A stretch of 64,000 bases of DNA from Gp1-AA133 sp964641665 (GTDB lineage Bacteria; Acidobacteriota; Terriglobia; Terriglobales; Acidobacteriaceae), in NCBI GenBank assembly GCA_964641665.1, contig CAZXKO010000090.1, positions 1 through 64,000 of the forward strand, in the 5' to 3' direction. The notes beneath the pieces were generated by a model. That model was not told where the DNA came from. It did not search any database and saw only the letters and a list, made by a program, of their open reading frames with translations. The position numbers were made by a program, and so were the translations under genes. This document shows, piece by piece, positions 15,765-25,077 of the stretch (its first letter is position 1; each line of letters starts with the position of its first letter).

Positions 15765-17072
15765 CTAGAACGGATGCGCGCCATGCGCTCCGAGCGAGAA
15801 GATCAGCTGCACAAATAATTCATTGGCATCGATGTTATTCGCATAGTGCGTAAAGCGGTACTGCCCACGCAGCTGGCTGAACTCGCTGGGCCAGTAGGTG
15901 AGCACCACCGATCCGCCTTTGTCAGTGAGAGCCGCGTCATGGCTACGATCGGAATGATCGTAGCGCCCACCCAGAAACCAGCGCCGGCCCAACTGGTAGT
16001 CGGCAGAGGCATAGTACCCGAAAGCCTTCTGCGTGGTGGGAAGCTGCTGGCGATCGCTCCAGATAAATTCGCTGCGCCCCACGAAAGAATGGTAGATGGA
16101 ACGGCGCAGCGGTTTCCAGCGAAGGGTGGCGTCGACGCCGTAGAGGTGAGTGAGGAAATCGGTACCCTGATCGTTATGACCACGAGCGTAGGAGACGCCC
16201 AAGTCCAGGTTCGTCGATTCGGTGATGTCACTGTAGCCACGCAAGTGGGCAACGGTGCTGACGTCGCTGCGTTGCGAAGAGTGGAAGACATCGCCGGAGT
16301 CACCGCGGAATAACTGGCCGGTGGCTTCCAGGAAAATACCCTTGGGAGCGGGCAGGATGCGCTGAATCGAGAATCCGGCGTCGTCGATGCCGTCTTCGCC
16401 GGCCACCAAGTTGTTGCTCACCAGCGGGCGTTCGACCCAGGGCAGCACGTGGTTATGCATGGTGTTCACCTTGCCGAAGGCGGAGCGCATCTTTCCGACC
16501 TTGGCGACAAAGCCTGCGGGCAGCGCGGTGAAGGTGATGTAGCCCTCTTCCACGTTAACGCCCTGCTCACCGAATGAGATGAAGAAATCACCGCGAGCGT
16601 AGGGGTCGATGATGGACTGGAATCCGACCTCAGACTCGTGCATTTGAAACGCCGGAATCGGTTCCAGCGAGACAGTGTTTTGTTGTGAGTTGCCGCCGAG
16701 CGCACCGATGAAATCCCCGATGACGCTGATATCAGGGTTCATGGCCTTGGCCGCCGATCCGCCTGCGCCGCCCAAACTTGGCTCCTGCGCTGTGCTCGCC
16801 AGCGCAGCAGCCTGGGTCTCGGCCGGTACGGTGGCTGCCTGAGGAGGGGTCTCCGCTGGCGTCGCGGCTGGGGACGGGGACGGCTGGGCCTGCGCGGCTT
16901 TCAGCATGCGAATCTGGCCCTCGAGCGCGATGACGCGATCTTCGAGCTCCCGCATGCGCTGCTCCATGGCCGAGTTGTCCGGAGCAGTTCCCTGCTGAGG
17001 GGCCGCCTGTTGCGCGAAAACCGGACCAGCAATCAACCCGATCAGTAGCGTGGATACAAGTTTGCTTCTCAT
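15765..17072 (-). CDS. Outer-membrane beta-barrel protein of the metal-uptake operon
   Basis: The 435-residue product has a signal peptide (cleavage near VFAQQ, about residue 21), a coiled coil (about 35-62, RMRELEDRVIALEGQIRMLK), an Ala/Pro/Thr linker (63-100), and a C-terminal half of alternating strands rich in aromatic and Gly residues, ending FVQLIFSLGAHGAHPF. This reads as a porin-like barrel anchored by a trimeric coiled coil. It is the first gene of an operon with znuA and znuB, so an outer-membrane metal entry role is inferred. No family name is certain. Confidence 0.7.
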   Translation of the reverse strand: MRSKLVSTLLIGLIAGPVFAQQAAPQQGTAPDNSAMEQRMRELEDRVIALEGQIRMLKAAQAQPSPSPAATPAETPPQAATVPAETQAAALASTAQEPSLGGAGGSAAKAMNPDISVIGDFIGALGGNSQQNTVSLEPIPAFQMHESEVGFQSIIDPYARGDFFISFGEQGVNVEEGYITFTALPAGFVAKVGKMRSAFGKVNTMHNHVLPWVERPLVSNNLVAGEDGIDDAGFSIQRILPAPKGIFLEATGQLFRGDSGDVFHSSQRSDVSTVAHLRGYSDITESTNLDLGVSYARGHNDQGTDFLTHLYGVDATLRWKPLRRSIYHSFVGRSEFIWSDRQQLPTTQKAFGYYASADYQLGRRWFLGGRYDHSDRSHDAALTDKGGSVVLTYWPSEFSQLRGQYRFTHYANNIDANELFVQLIFSLGAHGAHPF

Positions 17073-17392
17073 TCGGTTACTCCCTCAATCCCTGTTACCC
17101 ACGATGGATGCGGGGCACACGGCTTTGACATACACGCGAGAAGTCGAAGCGCCCCACTGCCACTCCTCGCCCGAACTCGTCTGGATCCAAGTAGTTTGAC
17201 GATGCAAGACGGGTTGCGGCCCACGATTACGCCATCGCGGACACGCCCGATTTCCGCCATCTGCTCCTCTCTTGGATGCAGAAATTGCGACATGTAAGTG
17301 TCTAATTTTCAACAGGGAGTGGCTTGATTCTAGCATTGGTCGCAGTCATGCGGCGTTGTCGACGAGGGGATGGCGGGTGCGAAGTGTGGATG
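17073..17392. other. Leader region of the metal operon
   Basis: This gap lies upstream of the barrel-protein gene (minus strand). A weak frame at 17069-17260 (minus; RBS GAGAGGAG just before its ATG, stop overlapping the next ATG) could encode a 63-residue peptide, but its composition is not convincing. I found no clear Zur-like palindrome or sigma-70 promoter. Confidence 0.3.
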
Positions 17393-17457
17393 AAAAAGAG
17401 CCGTACCGAAGTCCGGTCGACGATCATCAGGCGACTGCGGAACTTACGGTACGGCTC
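17393..17457 (-). terminator. Long-stem terminator of the VPS10-type gene
   Basis: Read on the minus strand, GAGCCGTACC pairs perfectly with GGTACGGCTC at the base. An inner stem, AAGTTCCG with CGGACTT, extends it around a loop of about 22 nt, and CTTTTTC follows. It lies 12 bases after the stop of the upstream gene. The stem is longer and more branched than a normal intrinsic terminator. Confidence 0.65.
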
Positions 17458-17468
17458 GCGGCTGCACT

Positions 17469-20400
17469 TTAAGGGTCGTTCCGGCCCGAACTGACCGCAC
17501 TACCAGCGGCTGGAATGGCGACCGGGGGGATGCCACGCTCGATGGCCAGTCGTTGGAACGCGGCCACGTCGGTTTTCTGAAGGTCCTCCCAGCTGGCGAG
17601 CGCTTTGTTGGTTTGCTCTCTCAGATCGGCGAAGCGCTTCACAGCGGCATCGGTGGGAGCGCAATCGCAACCCGCAGAGACGATCATCGCCAGGAACGCC
17701 AGCTGTCCATCGAGTTCGGGGTGGTAGGCGAGCGAGTCCTCGTTGGCGCTGATACGCAGGTTGATCAGCGGTTCACGCACTGAAACCAGCTTCCTTACCA
17801 GGTTATCGGCCGAGGAAGCTACACTTCGCGCGCTTTCATCGGGCGGCAAACGCCGCTTCATGCCGTCGGTTTGCGAGCGCACGTCCTCGATTTGGTTGAC
17901 AGCAGTGTAGACCCGGTTGAGCTGTTCGCGGATCTGCAGGAGAAGGTTGAACTGCTTTTCCAAGTCGGCTTGTGAGACCAGCACGCGCGGATCGAGCTTC
18001 ACTTCCAACGGCGCAGTCTGGCTCTTGCCATCCACCGTCAATCGAACCTGGTAGCTGCCTGGCAACGCCAGTGGCCCGCGAGCGCCGCCGTTGTACTCCC
18101 ACAGGTAGTAACCCGGCACTCGGTTCGCGCTTTCATAGCGCAGGTTCCAGACGAAACGGTTTAACCCGGCTTCCACCTTGATTTCTTTTTCTGGTTTCTT
18201 GTCGTCAGGATCCAGGGGTTCGTCGGGCACTTCGTTCTTCAGACTGGAATACTTGCGAATCACCTGCCCTTGGCTATCAAGAATCTCGATCGTGGTCTCG
18301 CCCTTCGGTGGTGCTTTCACGAAGAAATCGATCACTGACCCAGCTGGAGGATTCTGCCCGACCAGGATGGGTTTGGGAGGAGCCTCGTCGGGATTCTGCA
18401 TTCGGTAAGCGGTCGCCGGCGAGTAGAGATGGACCTCCTGCTTGGCGATGTCGTCGGTGAACTGGCGCAGGGGAGAGACGTCGTCAAGGATCCAAAAGGC
18501 ACGGCCGTGGGTCGCGACCACCAAATCGTCGTTCTTCACGATCAGGTCGTGGATCGGCGCTCTCGGCAGGTTGAGCTGCAGGGAACGCCAGTCGGCACCA
18601 TCGTTGAAAGAGACGAACACTCCCATCTCGGTTCCGGCGTAGAGCAATCCGCGTTTCTTGGGGTCTTCGCGCACAGCACGGACAAAGGTGGTGTCCGGAA
18701 TTCCCTTCACAATGGTGGTCCACGTCTTGCCATAGTCACTGGTCTTGTAGATGTGGGGATGCAGGTCGTCATTCTGGTGGCGATCGACGGCCATGTAGGC
18801 GGTTCCCGCGTCGAAGGGCGACGGATCGATCTGGCTGATGCGGCTCCACTCGGGAAGGTCTTTGGGGGTGACGTTGCTCCAACTTTTGCCACCGTCGCGA
18901 GTGATGTGAACGAGGCCGTCGTCAGTACCGACCCAGATCAAGCCCTTGCTGACCGGAGACTCGGCCACCGCGAAGATGGTGTCGTAGTACTCAGTTCCAC
19001 TGTCGTCAATGGTGATCGAACCGCCCGACGGTTGCTGCTTGGTTTTGTCGTTGCGCGTGAGATCCCCGCTGATCGCTTCCCAGTGCACGCCGCCATCGGT
19101 GGTTTTGAAGAGGCGCTCGCTGGCGTGGTAGAGCGTTTCGGAATCATGCGGCGAGATAACGACAGGAGAGGTCCACTGGAAACGGTGTTCGAGCGGAGCG
19201 GCTCCGCCGGCGTCCGCCAGTTGGGTCTGGTTCGTGATGTTACGAATCTGCCCGTTGCGCTTGTCGAAGCGCGTGATCAACCCCTCGTAGTCAGCGGCAT
19301 AAACCACATTGGGGTCGGGAGGATACGGAGCGATGTATCCAGCTTCTCCTCCGCCGACGTCGTACCAGTCGGCGCGGTCGATGGCACCTCTATCACTGCG
19401 GCTGGCAATCGCTACCGTTCCGCTATCCTGCTGCGAGCCGTAGACGAAGTAAGGCGTCCTGGTATCGGCGATGACGTGGTAAAACTGCGCCGTAGGCTGA
19501 TTGTCCTGCCGGGTCCAGGTCTTCCCACCGTCGAGCGTGACTGAGACGCCTCCGTCGTTGGTCGCAATCATCCGCTTGGTGGCCTTGGGATCGATCCACA
19601 ACCCGTGGTTGTCGCCATGGGGGATCTTGACCTTGTTAAAGCTGCGGCCGCCGTCGGTCGAACGATACGCGTCGACATTCATGATGTAGACGGTTTCAGA
19701 ATCCTGCGGATCGGCGACGACGTGCATGTAGTACCACGGACGCTGAATCAGGCTGTGACTGCCGTTGACTAACTGCCAGGTATCGCCACCGTCGTCAGAG
19801 CGATAGAGTCCACCGTCGTTGGCTTGGATTAGCGCGTAGACGCGGTCGGAATTCGCAGCCACAGACACGCCGATACGACCGTATGGGCCTTTGGGCAATC
19901 CCTTTTCGTCAAGCCGCTTCCAGGTCGCGCCGCCATCGTTCGAGCGATACAAACCACTCCCTGGTCCTCCGCTGGAAAGGCTCCAGGGCGTGCGGCGAAC
20001 TTCCCACAGCGCAGCAAACAGGATGTTGGAATTGCGCGGGTCAAAGGTGACGTCGATGCCACCGGTGTTCTCGTCTTTGTAGAGAACCTTCTCCCAGGTT
20101 TTGCCGCCATCGAGAGTGCGAAAGATTCCGCGCTCCGAGTTTGGGCCGAAAGGATGGCCCAGGGCGGCGACGAAAGCGATGTCCGGATTCTTCGGGTTCA
20201 CGATCACTTTGCCGATCGCGCGGGAATCGCGGAGCCCGAGATTTTTCCAGGTCTTGCCGCCGTCGAGCGTTCTGTAAACGCCGTCGCCATGGGAAATGTT
20301 GCCGCGCAGGCAAGCTTCGCCGGTGCCAACGTAGACGATGTTAGGGTCGGAGGGCGCAACCGCCAGGCTGCCGATCGCCGAGGTTCCCTCTTGGTCAAAT

Positions 20401-20735
20401 ACTGAGGTCCAGGTAAGTGCGCCGTCGGTTGACTTCCAGACGCCCCCGCCGGTTCCGCCGAAATAGTAGGTGGCGGGATCGCCCGGAATGCCGGAGGCAG
20501 TCAGAGAACGACCGCCCCGAAATGGACCCACGACCCGGTATTTCATTCCCTTGAAAAGGGGATCCTCGGGTTTCGCGGATTCTTGCGCTTCCCTGGCAGG
20601 GCTCGCCTGCACCTGAGGAGCGGGGTCTTGCTTTTCGGGCTTGGTTTTCTGCGCGGACGCGACGCCTGGGCACAACAAACTGACAGTCAAGAGCAAGCAG
20701 GCGGCTCCGCCTGCAGACCAGGTTTTGGTCAGCAT
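17469..20735 (-). CDS. Exported VPS10/BNR-repeat beta-propeller protein
   Basis: The product of about 1088 residues starts with a signal peptide (cleavage near ASAQ, about residue 29). About 75-750 hold at least ten Asp-box repeats of the form S/T-x-D-G-G-x-T-W (for example STDGALTW, TLDGGKTW, SDDGGDTW, TRDGGKSW), the signature of sortilin/VPS10 and BNR-type propellers, probably two propellers in series. The C-terminal part (about 760-1088) has a beta domain and a long helical stretch. Some relatives are annotated as glycosyl hydrolases, but no sialidase catalytic set is apparent. ATG 20735 is preferred, with GGAGAG upstream; a GTG at 20753 is also open. The substrate is unknown. Confidence 0.85.
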   Translation of the reverse strand: MLTKTWSAGGAACLLLTVSLLCPGVASAQKTKPEKQDPAPQVQASPAREAQESAKPEDPLFKGMKYRVVGPFRGGRSLTASGIPGDPATYYFGGTGGGVWKSTDGALTWTSVFDQEGTSAIGSLAVAPSDPNIVYVGTGEACLRGNISHGDGVYRTLDGGKTWKNLGLRDSRAIGKVIVNPKNPDIAFVAALGHPFGPNSERGIFRTLDGGKTWEKVLYKDENTGGIDVTFDPRNSNILFAALWEVRRTPWSLSSGGPGSGLYRSNDGGATWKRLDEKGLPKGPYGRIGVSVAANSDRVYALIQANDGGLYRSDDGGDTWQLVNGSHSLIQRPWYYMHVVADPQDSETVYIMNVDAYRSTDGGRSFNKVKIPHGDNHGLWIDPKATKRMIATNDGGVSVTLDGGKTWTRQDNQPTAQFYHVIADTRTPYFVYGSQQDSGTVAIASRSDRGAIDRADWYDVGGGEAGYIAPYPPDPNVVYAADYEGLITRFDKRNGQIRNITNQTQLADAGGAAPLEHRFQWTSPVVISPHDSETLYHASERLFKTTDGGVHWEAISGDLTRNDKTKQQPSGGSITIDDSGTEYYDTIFAVAESPVSKGLIWVGTDDGLVHITRDGGKSWSNVTPKDLPEWSRISQIDPSPFDAGTAYMAVDRHQNDDLHPHIYKTSDYGKTWTTIVKGIPDTTFVRAVREDPKKRGLLYAGTEMGVFVSFNDGADWRSLQLNLPRAPIHDLIVKNDDLVVATHGRAFWILDDVSPLRQFTDDIAKQEVHLYSPATAYRMQNPDEAPPKPILVGQNPPAGSVIDFFVKAPPKGETTIEILDSQGQVIRKYSSLKNEVPDEPLDPDDKKPEKEIKVEAGLNRFVWNLRYESANRVPGYYLWEYNGGARGPLALPGSYQVRLTVDGKSQTAPLEVKLDPRVLVSQADLEKQFNLLLQIREQLNRVYTAVNQIEDVRSQTDGMKRRLPPDESARSVASSADNLVRKLVSVREPLINLRISANEDSLAYHPELDGQLAFLAMIVSAGCDCAPTDAAVKRFADLREQTNKALASWEDLQKTDVAAFQRLAIERGIPPVAIPAAGSAVSSGRNDP

Positions 20736-20926
20736 CTCGTTGCTTCTCTCCACGGGAAGTTTTGTGTACTTATCGTAATGCCTGCGGACTTAGACGCAAA
20801 GGCCCCGGTTCGGTTTGAACAAAGAAAATAATGCGAAAGTGATCCTGACTGCGGGACACATTCACACGAGCGGCATGTATGTTTCAGCCTCTCGCCGCTT
20901 CGTCGAAAGTTTTTCCACTGGAGTGG

Positions 20927-21811
20927 CTACTTCTTGGCTTCGAGGAGTTTCCTGGCGTCGGCCAGCTGCTTGGCTTTTTCGTCGTCCACCTTCGGGTAGG
21001 CGAGGTTCAAGTCTTCGAGCGTGTCGACAATCGCCGAGGCCACGGCGATTCGAGTGAACCATTTGTTGTCCGCAGGAATTACGTGCCAGGGCGCCTCGGG
21101 GGTGGCGGTGTGTCGAATCATGTCCTCGTAGGCAGCCATGTAGTCTTCCCAGCAGGCGCGTTCGCGGACGTCAGCGGCGGAGAATTTCCAGTTTTTCTCG
21201 GGCTGCTCCAGGCGTTCGATGAAGCGCCGTTTCTGCTCCTTCCGGGAGACGTTGAGAAAAAACTTTCGAATCAGGACGCCGTTCCTCGTCATGTAGCGTT
21301 CGAAGGCGCGGATATCTTCGAAACGCTCTTTCCAGATGCCTTTCGTGATCAGCGAGGGAGGAATTCTCTGCGCCTTCAGCAGTTCCTCATGCACGCGCAC
21401 GACTAGAACTTCCTCGTAATAGGACCGGTTAAAGATACCGATACGGCCGCGCTCGGGAACGCACTTCATGGTGCGCCAGAGATAGTCGTGATCGAGTTCC
21501 TCGGAGGATGGGGCCTTGAAGGAGTAGACCTGACAGCCTTGCGGATTCACGCCCGACATGACGTGCTTGATAGCGCCGTCTTTTCCGGCGGCATCCATGG
21601 CCTGAAAGATCAGCAGAAGCGCCCAGTGGTCCTCGGCATAGAGCTTGTCCTGCAACTCGGCCAGTTTGGCCACGCCTTCTTCCAGCAACTGCTTCGCTTG
21701 TTCTTTTGAATCTACTCCTGCCGTGTGCGCCGGATCGTGGTCTTTGAGGCGGAAATGTTTGCCGTCTTGAACCCGATATGGCTTAACGAGTTTTCCCGAA
21801 GTCACCTTCAT
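20927..21811 (-). CDS. ppk2: Polyphosphate kinase 2 family protein
   Basis: The 294-residue product is a PPK2-type kinase: Walker A-like FQAMDAAGKDGAIKHV (about 70-85), the lid region with NPQGCQVYSFKAPSSEELDHD, and Walker B-like GIFNRSYYEEVLVVRV. PPK2 enzymes use polyphosphate to phosphorylate nucleotides. The class, and so whether AMP or ADP is preferred, cannot be fixed by eye. ATG 21811 (MKVTSGKL) is chosen over an upstream ATG at 21865 because the family starts there. It is followed 173 bases later by the VPS10-type gene and preceded by tonB on the same strand. Confidence 0.88.
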   Translation of the reverse strand: MKVTSGKLVKPYRVQDGKHFRLKDHDPAHTAGVDSKEQAKQLLEEGVAKLAELQDKLYAEDHWALLLIFQAMDAAGKDGAIKHVMSGVNPQGCQVYSFKAPSSEELDHDYLWRTMKCVPERGRIGIFNRSYYEEVLVVRVHEELLKAQRIPPSLITKGIWKERFEDIRAFERYMTRNGVLIRKFFLNVSRKEQKRRFIERLEQPEKNWKFSAADVRERACWEDYMAAYEDMIRHTATPEAPWHVIPADNKWFTRIAVASAIVDTLEDLNLAYPKVDDEKAKQLADARKLLEAKK

Positions 21812-21928
21812 GTCGGCCTCTCGACATGATGGTATATGAAGGGAGGCTTTCGACAGAGGCATCAAGACAAGGAAGAGGGCGCGACAATCTACGGTGAGGG
21901 ATGAGGGATTAGCCAGAGAACCCGAATG

Positions 21929-22633
21929 TCAGCGCGGCTTGAAATGATATACGACGTCTTGCTTGGACGGGATAGGCACGCCGTCGCGGGTAGCCGGGCG
22001 GAAATGCCAGTTTTCGAGAGCGGCAAGAACTTTGGCATCGATCACAGGCCCCAAACTTTGCACAACGGTTTTGCTCACGATATTGCCTGCCTCGTCGATG
22101 GTGATCTCGATGACGACGTTGCCCTCGACCCCTCCACGCAGATCGTCCGCGCTAACCAGTGGCTCAGAAGTGACGGCAGGCAGAGCGGGACGGATCTCGT
22201 GGCCGGCGTCAGCCCCTTCCGAAAGTGACCCGTACGGAGAACCGGCTGAGGGAGCTGGGTTGGCAGCGCTCTCCGGGGCCTCATGCTTGTCTGCTACTTC
22301 GACACCCTGGCGTTCATATCCTTGAGCAGACTTGGCCTTTTGAACCCTCTGCCACGCAAGATGTGCCTCCGATGCAGACCGCAAACGTGAGGCGCTGCCC
22401 GAAGTATTCGACTCCGCCGCATCCCACCCAGTGGCCCAGTAGAGGTGCATCACAGAGGTTCCCTTGGCGCCGCCTAGAACGGATGAGGGCGCAACAAAGA
22501 TGGCCGACCGCCCGCGGAACAAGGCGATGAGCAGGGCCGCGTGAATCGCCAGCGAAGCAGGCAGTGCCCGGCGTGGCCGCGAAGGCTTGCCGTCGACCGG
22601 CTCCCCGAAGATCATCTCACCCTGGTCGGGCAT
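21929..22633 (-). CDS. tonB: TonB-family energy transducer
   Basis: The 234-residue product has one membrane helix at about 27-42 (LAIHAALLIAL), a periplasmic linker with few Pro residues, and a C-terminal TonB domain (about 160-234) with GNVVIEITIDEAGNIVSKTVV and ending ENWHFRPATRDGVPIP...VYHFKPR. It would transmit proton-motive energy to TonB-dependent receptors, two of which are encoded at 46.9 and 54.9 kb. No exbB or exbD is adjacent. The short linker without the usual Pro-Lys repeats is typical of TonB-like proteins outside Proteobacteria. Confidence 0.8.
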   Translation of the reverse strand: MPDQGEMIFGEPVDGKPSRPRRALPASLAIHAALLIALFRGRSAIFVAPSSVLGGAKGTSVMHLYWATGWDAAESNTSGSASRLRSASEAHLAWQRVQKAKSAQGYERQGVEVADKHEAPESAANPAPSAGSPYGSLSEGADAGHEIRPALPAVTSEPLVSADDLRGGVEGNVVIEITIDEAGNIVSKTVVQSLGPVIDAKVLAALENWHFRPATRDGVPIPSKQDVVYHFKPR

Positions 22634-23000
22634 AGACAGTTAGACGTGCCGGTGTTCAAAGCGTTGTGGCCGCGCCGGAAAAATCTAAGCATACCCCACC
22701 CGCAGGATTCCTTATACATTCGGCGCGTTTCCATCGGCCGGTGTTGGCAAGGATATTTCGATAACGGCGAGAAGAACTATGCGTTGGACCGGGCATTGCG
22801 CCAACCGTACGATTGCATCGTGACACGACGCTGTCGCGGAAGCTCAACGTGCTTTCGTTTTGAATCGCAGGCGATGTACTAGCGATTTCGAACATGGGAG
22901 TCTGGTCTGCTAACCTGACCTTGCGATCCAGATTTTGGCTTTCTTCAGACCTTTGGCCCTGTGATCGCGAATTCTCGACAAAAATGAAAGGCATTCTCCA
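22634..23000. other. Intergenic region with no recognised element
   Basis: The 367 bases between tonB and the small membrane protein hold divergent promoter space. Both strands have frames of just over 100 codons, but their composition is not protein-like. I see no terminator, repeat or RNA here. Confidence 0.4.
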
Positions 23001-23189
23001 ATGATTTTACTAGCAGTACTTCTTATTGGCCTCTGGATCACAGGAATCGCAACCTCGCACACCATGGGCGGCTTCATTCACGTTCTACTCGTTCTGGGTG
23101 TCGTAGTCTTCGTCAACGGAATGATTCGAGGAAACAGCACCAAGCTGCACGAATTGCGTGCCTCGGGCCCGGAGCCTCGTCAGCAGTAA
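23001..23189 (+). CDS. Small membrane protein (lmo0937/DUF5670 type)
   Basis: The 62-residue product has two hydrophobic helices (about 2-18 and 25-43) joined by TSHTMGGFIH, followed by a short polar tail, the pattern of lmo0937-family/DUF5670 membrane proteins. Its function is unknown; family members are often stress-associated, but nothing here shows that. It stands alone, 112 bases before a tRNA gene. Confidence 0.75.
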   Translation: MILLAVLLIGLWITGIATSHTMGGFIHVLLVLGVVVFVNGMIRGNSTKLHELRASGPEPRQQ

Positions 23190-23301
23190 GAAGACCATCA
23201 GCTCGAGCTATTGTTCCCTATCGGCAACTCGGTCCTTGAAGGTCGGGGACCGAGCCTCATCACGCCAGCCACCTGTACAATGCAGCCAGCAGCCTGGAAG
23301 C

Positions 23302-23390
23302 GCCCGGGTGGCGAAATTGGCAGACGCACGGGACTTAAAATCCCGAGGGGCGAAAGCTCCGTGTGGGTTCGATTCCCACCCCGGGCACCA
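23302..23390 (+). tRNA. tRNA-Leu (anticodon TAA)
   Basis: The 89-base gene folds as a class II tRNA. The acceptor stem GCCCGGG (23302-23308) pairs with CCCGGGC before an encoded CCA (23388-23390). The anticodon stem is CGGGA/TCCCG with loop CTTAAAA and anticodon TAA at 23336-23338. The variable arm is long, as in tRNA-Leu, and the T-loop reads GTTCGATTC. No integrated element borders it. Confidence 0.95.
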
Positions 23391-23420
23391 CTGCCGCCCG
23401 CGGACGCATACTGCAAGGAA

Positions 23421-24575
23421 CTAAACTGGCAGGATCGTCTCTTCAGCGGCTTCGGGATGATGGGAGCGTCGCTGCTTGCGCAGTTCGTTCAGAAAGAGTT
23501 CGGCCGACAGCGAAGCCTTTTGCTGGAAAAGATCGAGAAGCGGATCTTCGCCTTCCGCGTTTCGCAGAGCGATGTCATGGGCGCCGGTTGCCTCGCCTTC
23601 CAGGCCCTCCGGTTCCACCAACAACTCGGGTGTGGCGGAGCCCGCGGCCATCAGCGCGTGGATGAACTTTTCCACGTGATGGCGTTGTTCCGCGGTCTTC
23701 TGGGTCAACTCAACTCCCATGCCGACTTCGGGATGCATCACGCGCACTACTCCTTCAACACGCAATTCGTGTTCCGCCACGCGCATGGAAAGCACGATTC
23801 TCGTGCGTACCGGGAAAGGCGAGGCGATTTCCAGGTAGCAGCCGCCGAGACTGAGATCAGTAAGCTTGCATCGGACAGGGGGATCGTCTTTTTCACACTC
23901 TGGAGAATTCTGGTTAAGCCACGCGCGCAGGTCGTGGGCCATGTCGACCTGCAGGTTTGCGAAGCGGATGCCGACCTGCCCGCCCGGGTTCTGCCATGCG
24001 GCTTCACCGCTGGCTTCGATCACTTTCTCGGATCCCGGCAGCGTGAAGGTAACGTGCCACGGCCCGGGATCGGTGGCGCGTTTGGGAAGCTGGACCGCCA
24101 TGCCACCCTCACTCAAGTCGGTCGAGGTGACCTGCTGCGTGAATCCGGTGGTCGTGCTGGCGAGAGTAATCGGCAGCTCCACGGCAACCCGGGAATTGCG
24201 CCGCCGCTCTCGCTTCATCAAGGCGCGGGCGGCACGAAAGCTCGACTTGGCGCGCTCGCTCGAAACCGGCTTATAAAGAACGAAATGCGCACCCATATCA
24301 AAGGCCGAGCGCAAGCCGTTGTGGCCGTCCATGATGGCCACAGCGATGGCGCGCTTGTTCGCCGGGGCGGAGCGAGCGCTTTTGAGGACCACGGTGGCGG
24401 TCTTCAAGTCGGTGCAGTCGATGATGACGGCTTCAAAACGTTGGCGGGTGAGCTGGCGGATGGCCCCATCGGGATCGGTGGTGTGCTCGATGGCAATCTC
24501 GAGATCGCTCAGCACGCGACGGAGAACGCGTACGATCTTCTCGTCGGAGCACAACACCAGGGCCTTGAGGCTCAT
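23421..24575 (-). CDS. Receiver-like plus two PilZ domains protein
   Basis: The 384-residue product has a response-regulator-like N-terminus (1-120), with D11 and D53 (in VIIDCTD) and a YKP lysine in the expected places. Two PilZ-like domains follow: one at about 125-225 with RRRNSRVAV and DLSEGGMAV, the other at about 230-330 with DLSLGGCYLE. PilZ domains bind cyclic di-GMP through RxxxR and D/NxSxxG; the first has both. The acidic receiver pocket is reduced, so phosphorylation is uncertain. It starts 41 bases after a small coiled-coil gene on the same strand, probably one operon, ending near the tRNA. A role in c-di-GMP-controlled motility, adhesion or secretion is inferred. Confidence 0.8.
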   Translation of the reverse strand: MSLKALVLCSDEKIVRVLRRVLSDLEIAIEHTTDPDGAIRQLTRQRFEAVIIDCTDLKTATVVLKSARSAPANKRAIAVAIMDGHNGLRSAFDMGAHFVLYKPVSSERAKSSFRAARALMKRERRRNSRVAVELPITLASTTTGFTQQVTSTDLSEGGMAVQLPKRATDPGPWHVTFTLPGSEKVIEASGEAAWQNPGGQVGIRFANLQVDMAHDLRAWLNQNSPECEKDDPPVRCKLTDLSLGGCYLEIASPFPVRTRIVLSMRVAEHELRVEGVVRVMHPEVGMGVELTQKTAEQRHHVEKFIHALMAAGSATPELLVEPEGLEGEATGAHDIALRNAEGEDPLLDLFQQKASLSAELFLNELRKQRRSHHPEAAEETILPV

Positions 24576-24616
24576 AAGACGCTTTTAAAACTCCTCAACA
24601 AAATGGACGGATGAAG

Positions 24617-24778
24617 CTAACCGTTGTGGCCGCCGTCCTTGCCTTCATCATCCTCCGCGTTCAGAAGGTGAGCCACGCTCCGAAGCTGTTCCGCGGCGGT
24701 CTGAAGGGCCTCAATCTGCTTGCCCAATTGGGCCTGTTCGGCCTGTTTTTTGCGCAGCACTTCGTAGATATCTCTCAC
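24617..24778 (-). CDS. 53-aa coiled-coil small protein
   Basis: A GTG start at 24778 follows a perfect AGGAGG site (24786-24791). The product begins MRDIYEVLRKKQAEQAQLGK and continues as a helix with heptad-like Leu/Ile/Ala spacing up to about residue 40, then has an acidic/Gly/His tail. A sigma-70-like promoter sits just upstream. The gene is 41 bases ahead of the receiver-PilZ gene on the same strand, so the two are likely co-expressed. Function unknown; dimerisation through the coiled coil is likely. Confidence 0.75.
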   Translation of the reverse strand: MRDIYEVLRKKQAEQAQLGKQIEALQTAAEQLRSVAHLLNAEDDEGKDGGHNG

Positions 24779-24785
24779 GAAACTG

Positions 24786-24827
24786 CCTCCTGAAGGCCAC
24801 TTTACGGTTCGTTTACTACGTCGTCAA
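24786..24827 (-). promoter_or_regulatory. Promoter and RBS of the small protein/PilZ operon
   Basis: Minus-strand TTGACG (24822-24827), a 17-bp spacer and TAAAGT (24799-24804) form a good sigma-70 promoter. AGGAGG (24786-24791) lies just downstream, so the transcript would begin almost at the ribosome site. Confidence 0.6.
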
Positions 24828-25077
24828 CGAAGGGCAGAGGCTTTGGATTACGGCCGTAACCAAAGCGTTTGAGGGGTTGGGTGCGAAATCGTTTGCATCG
24901 GGCATGGGACGAGCGCCGCGAATGGGCACCTCCGTCGAAGCATAGGGTGCTACCAAAAAGCACATATCGGCCAGTCTGGTGCCGAGTGTGATTCTGGGGG
25001 GATCTTCTTTCGCTTATAACGTTATGATTGTAAATCGGTTATTCGCCAGGGGAGAAGGCGACGGAGCGAGAATTTGA

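Noticed and set aside
17069..17260. 63-codon frame before the barrel-protein gene
   Set aside because: It has a usable RBS and an overlapping stop, but its composition is poor and no homology is evident; left as a possibility only.
23302..23420. Integration site at the tRNA-Leu gene
   Set aside because: No integrase, phage genes or tRNA 3'-end repeat were found nearby.
23211..24614. 467-codon open frame antisense to the PilZ protein
   Set aside because: It runs across the tRNA and opposite a well-supported gene; residues are not protein-like.
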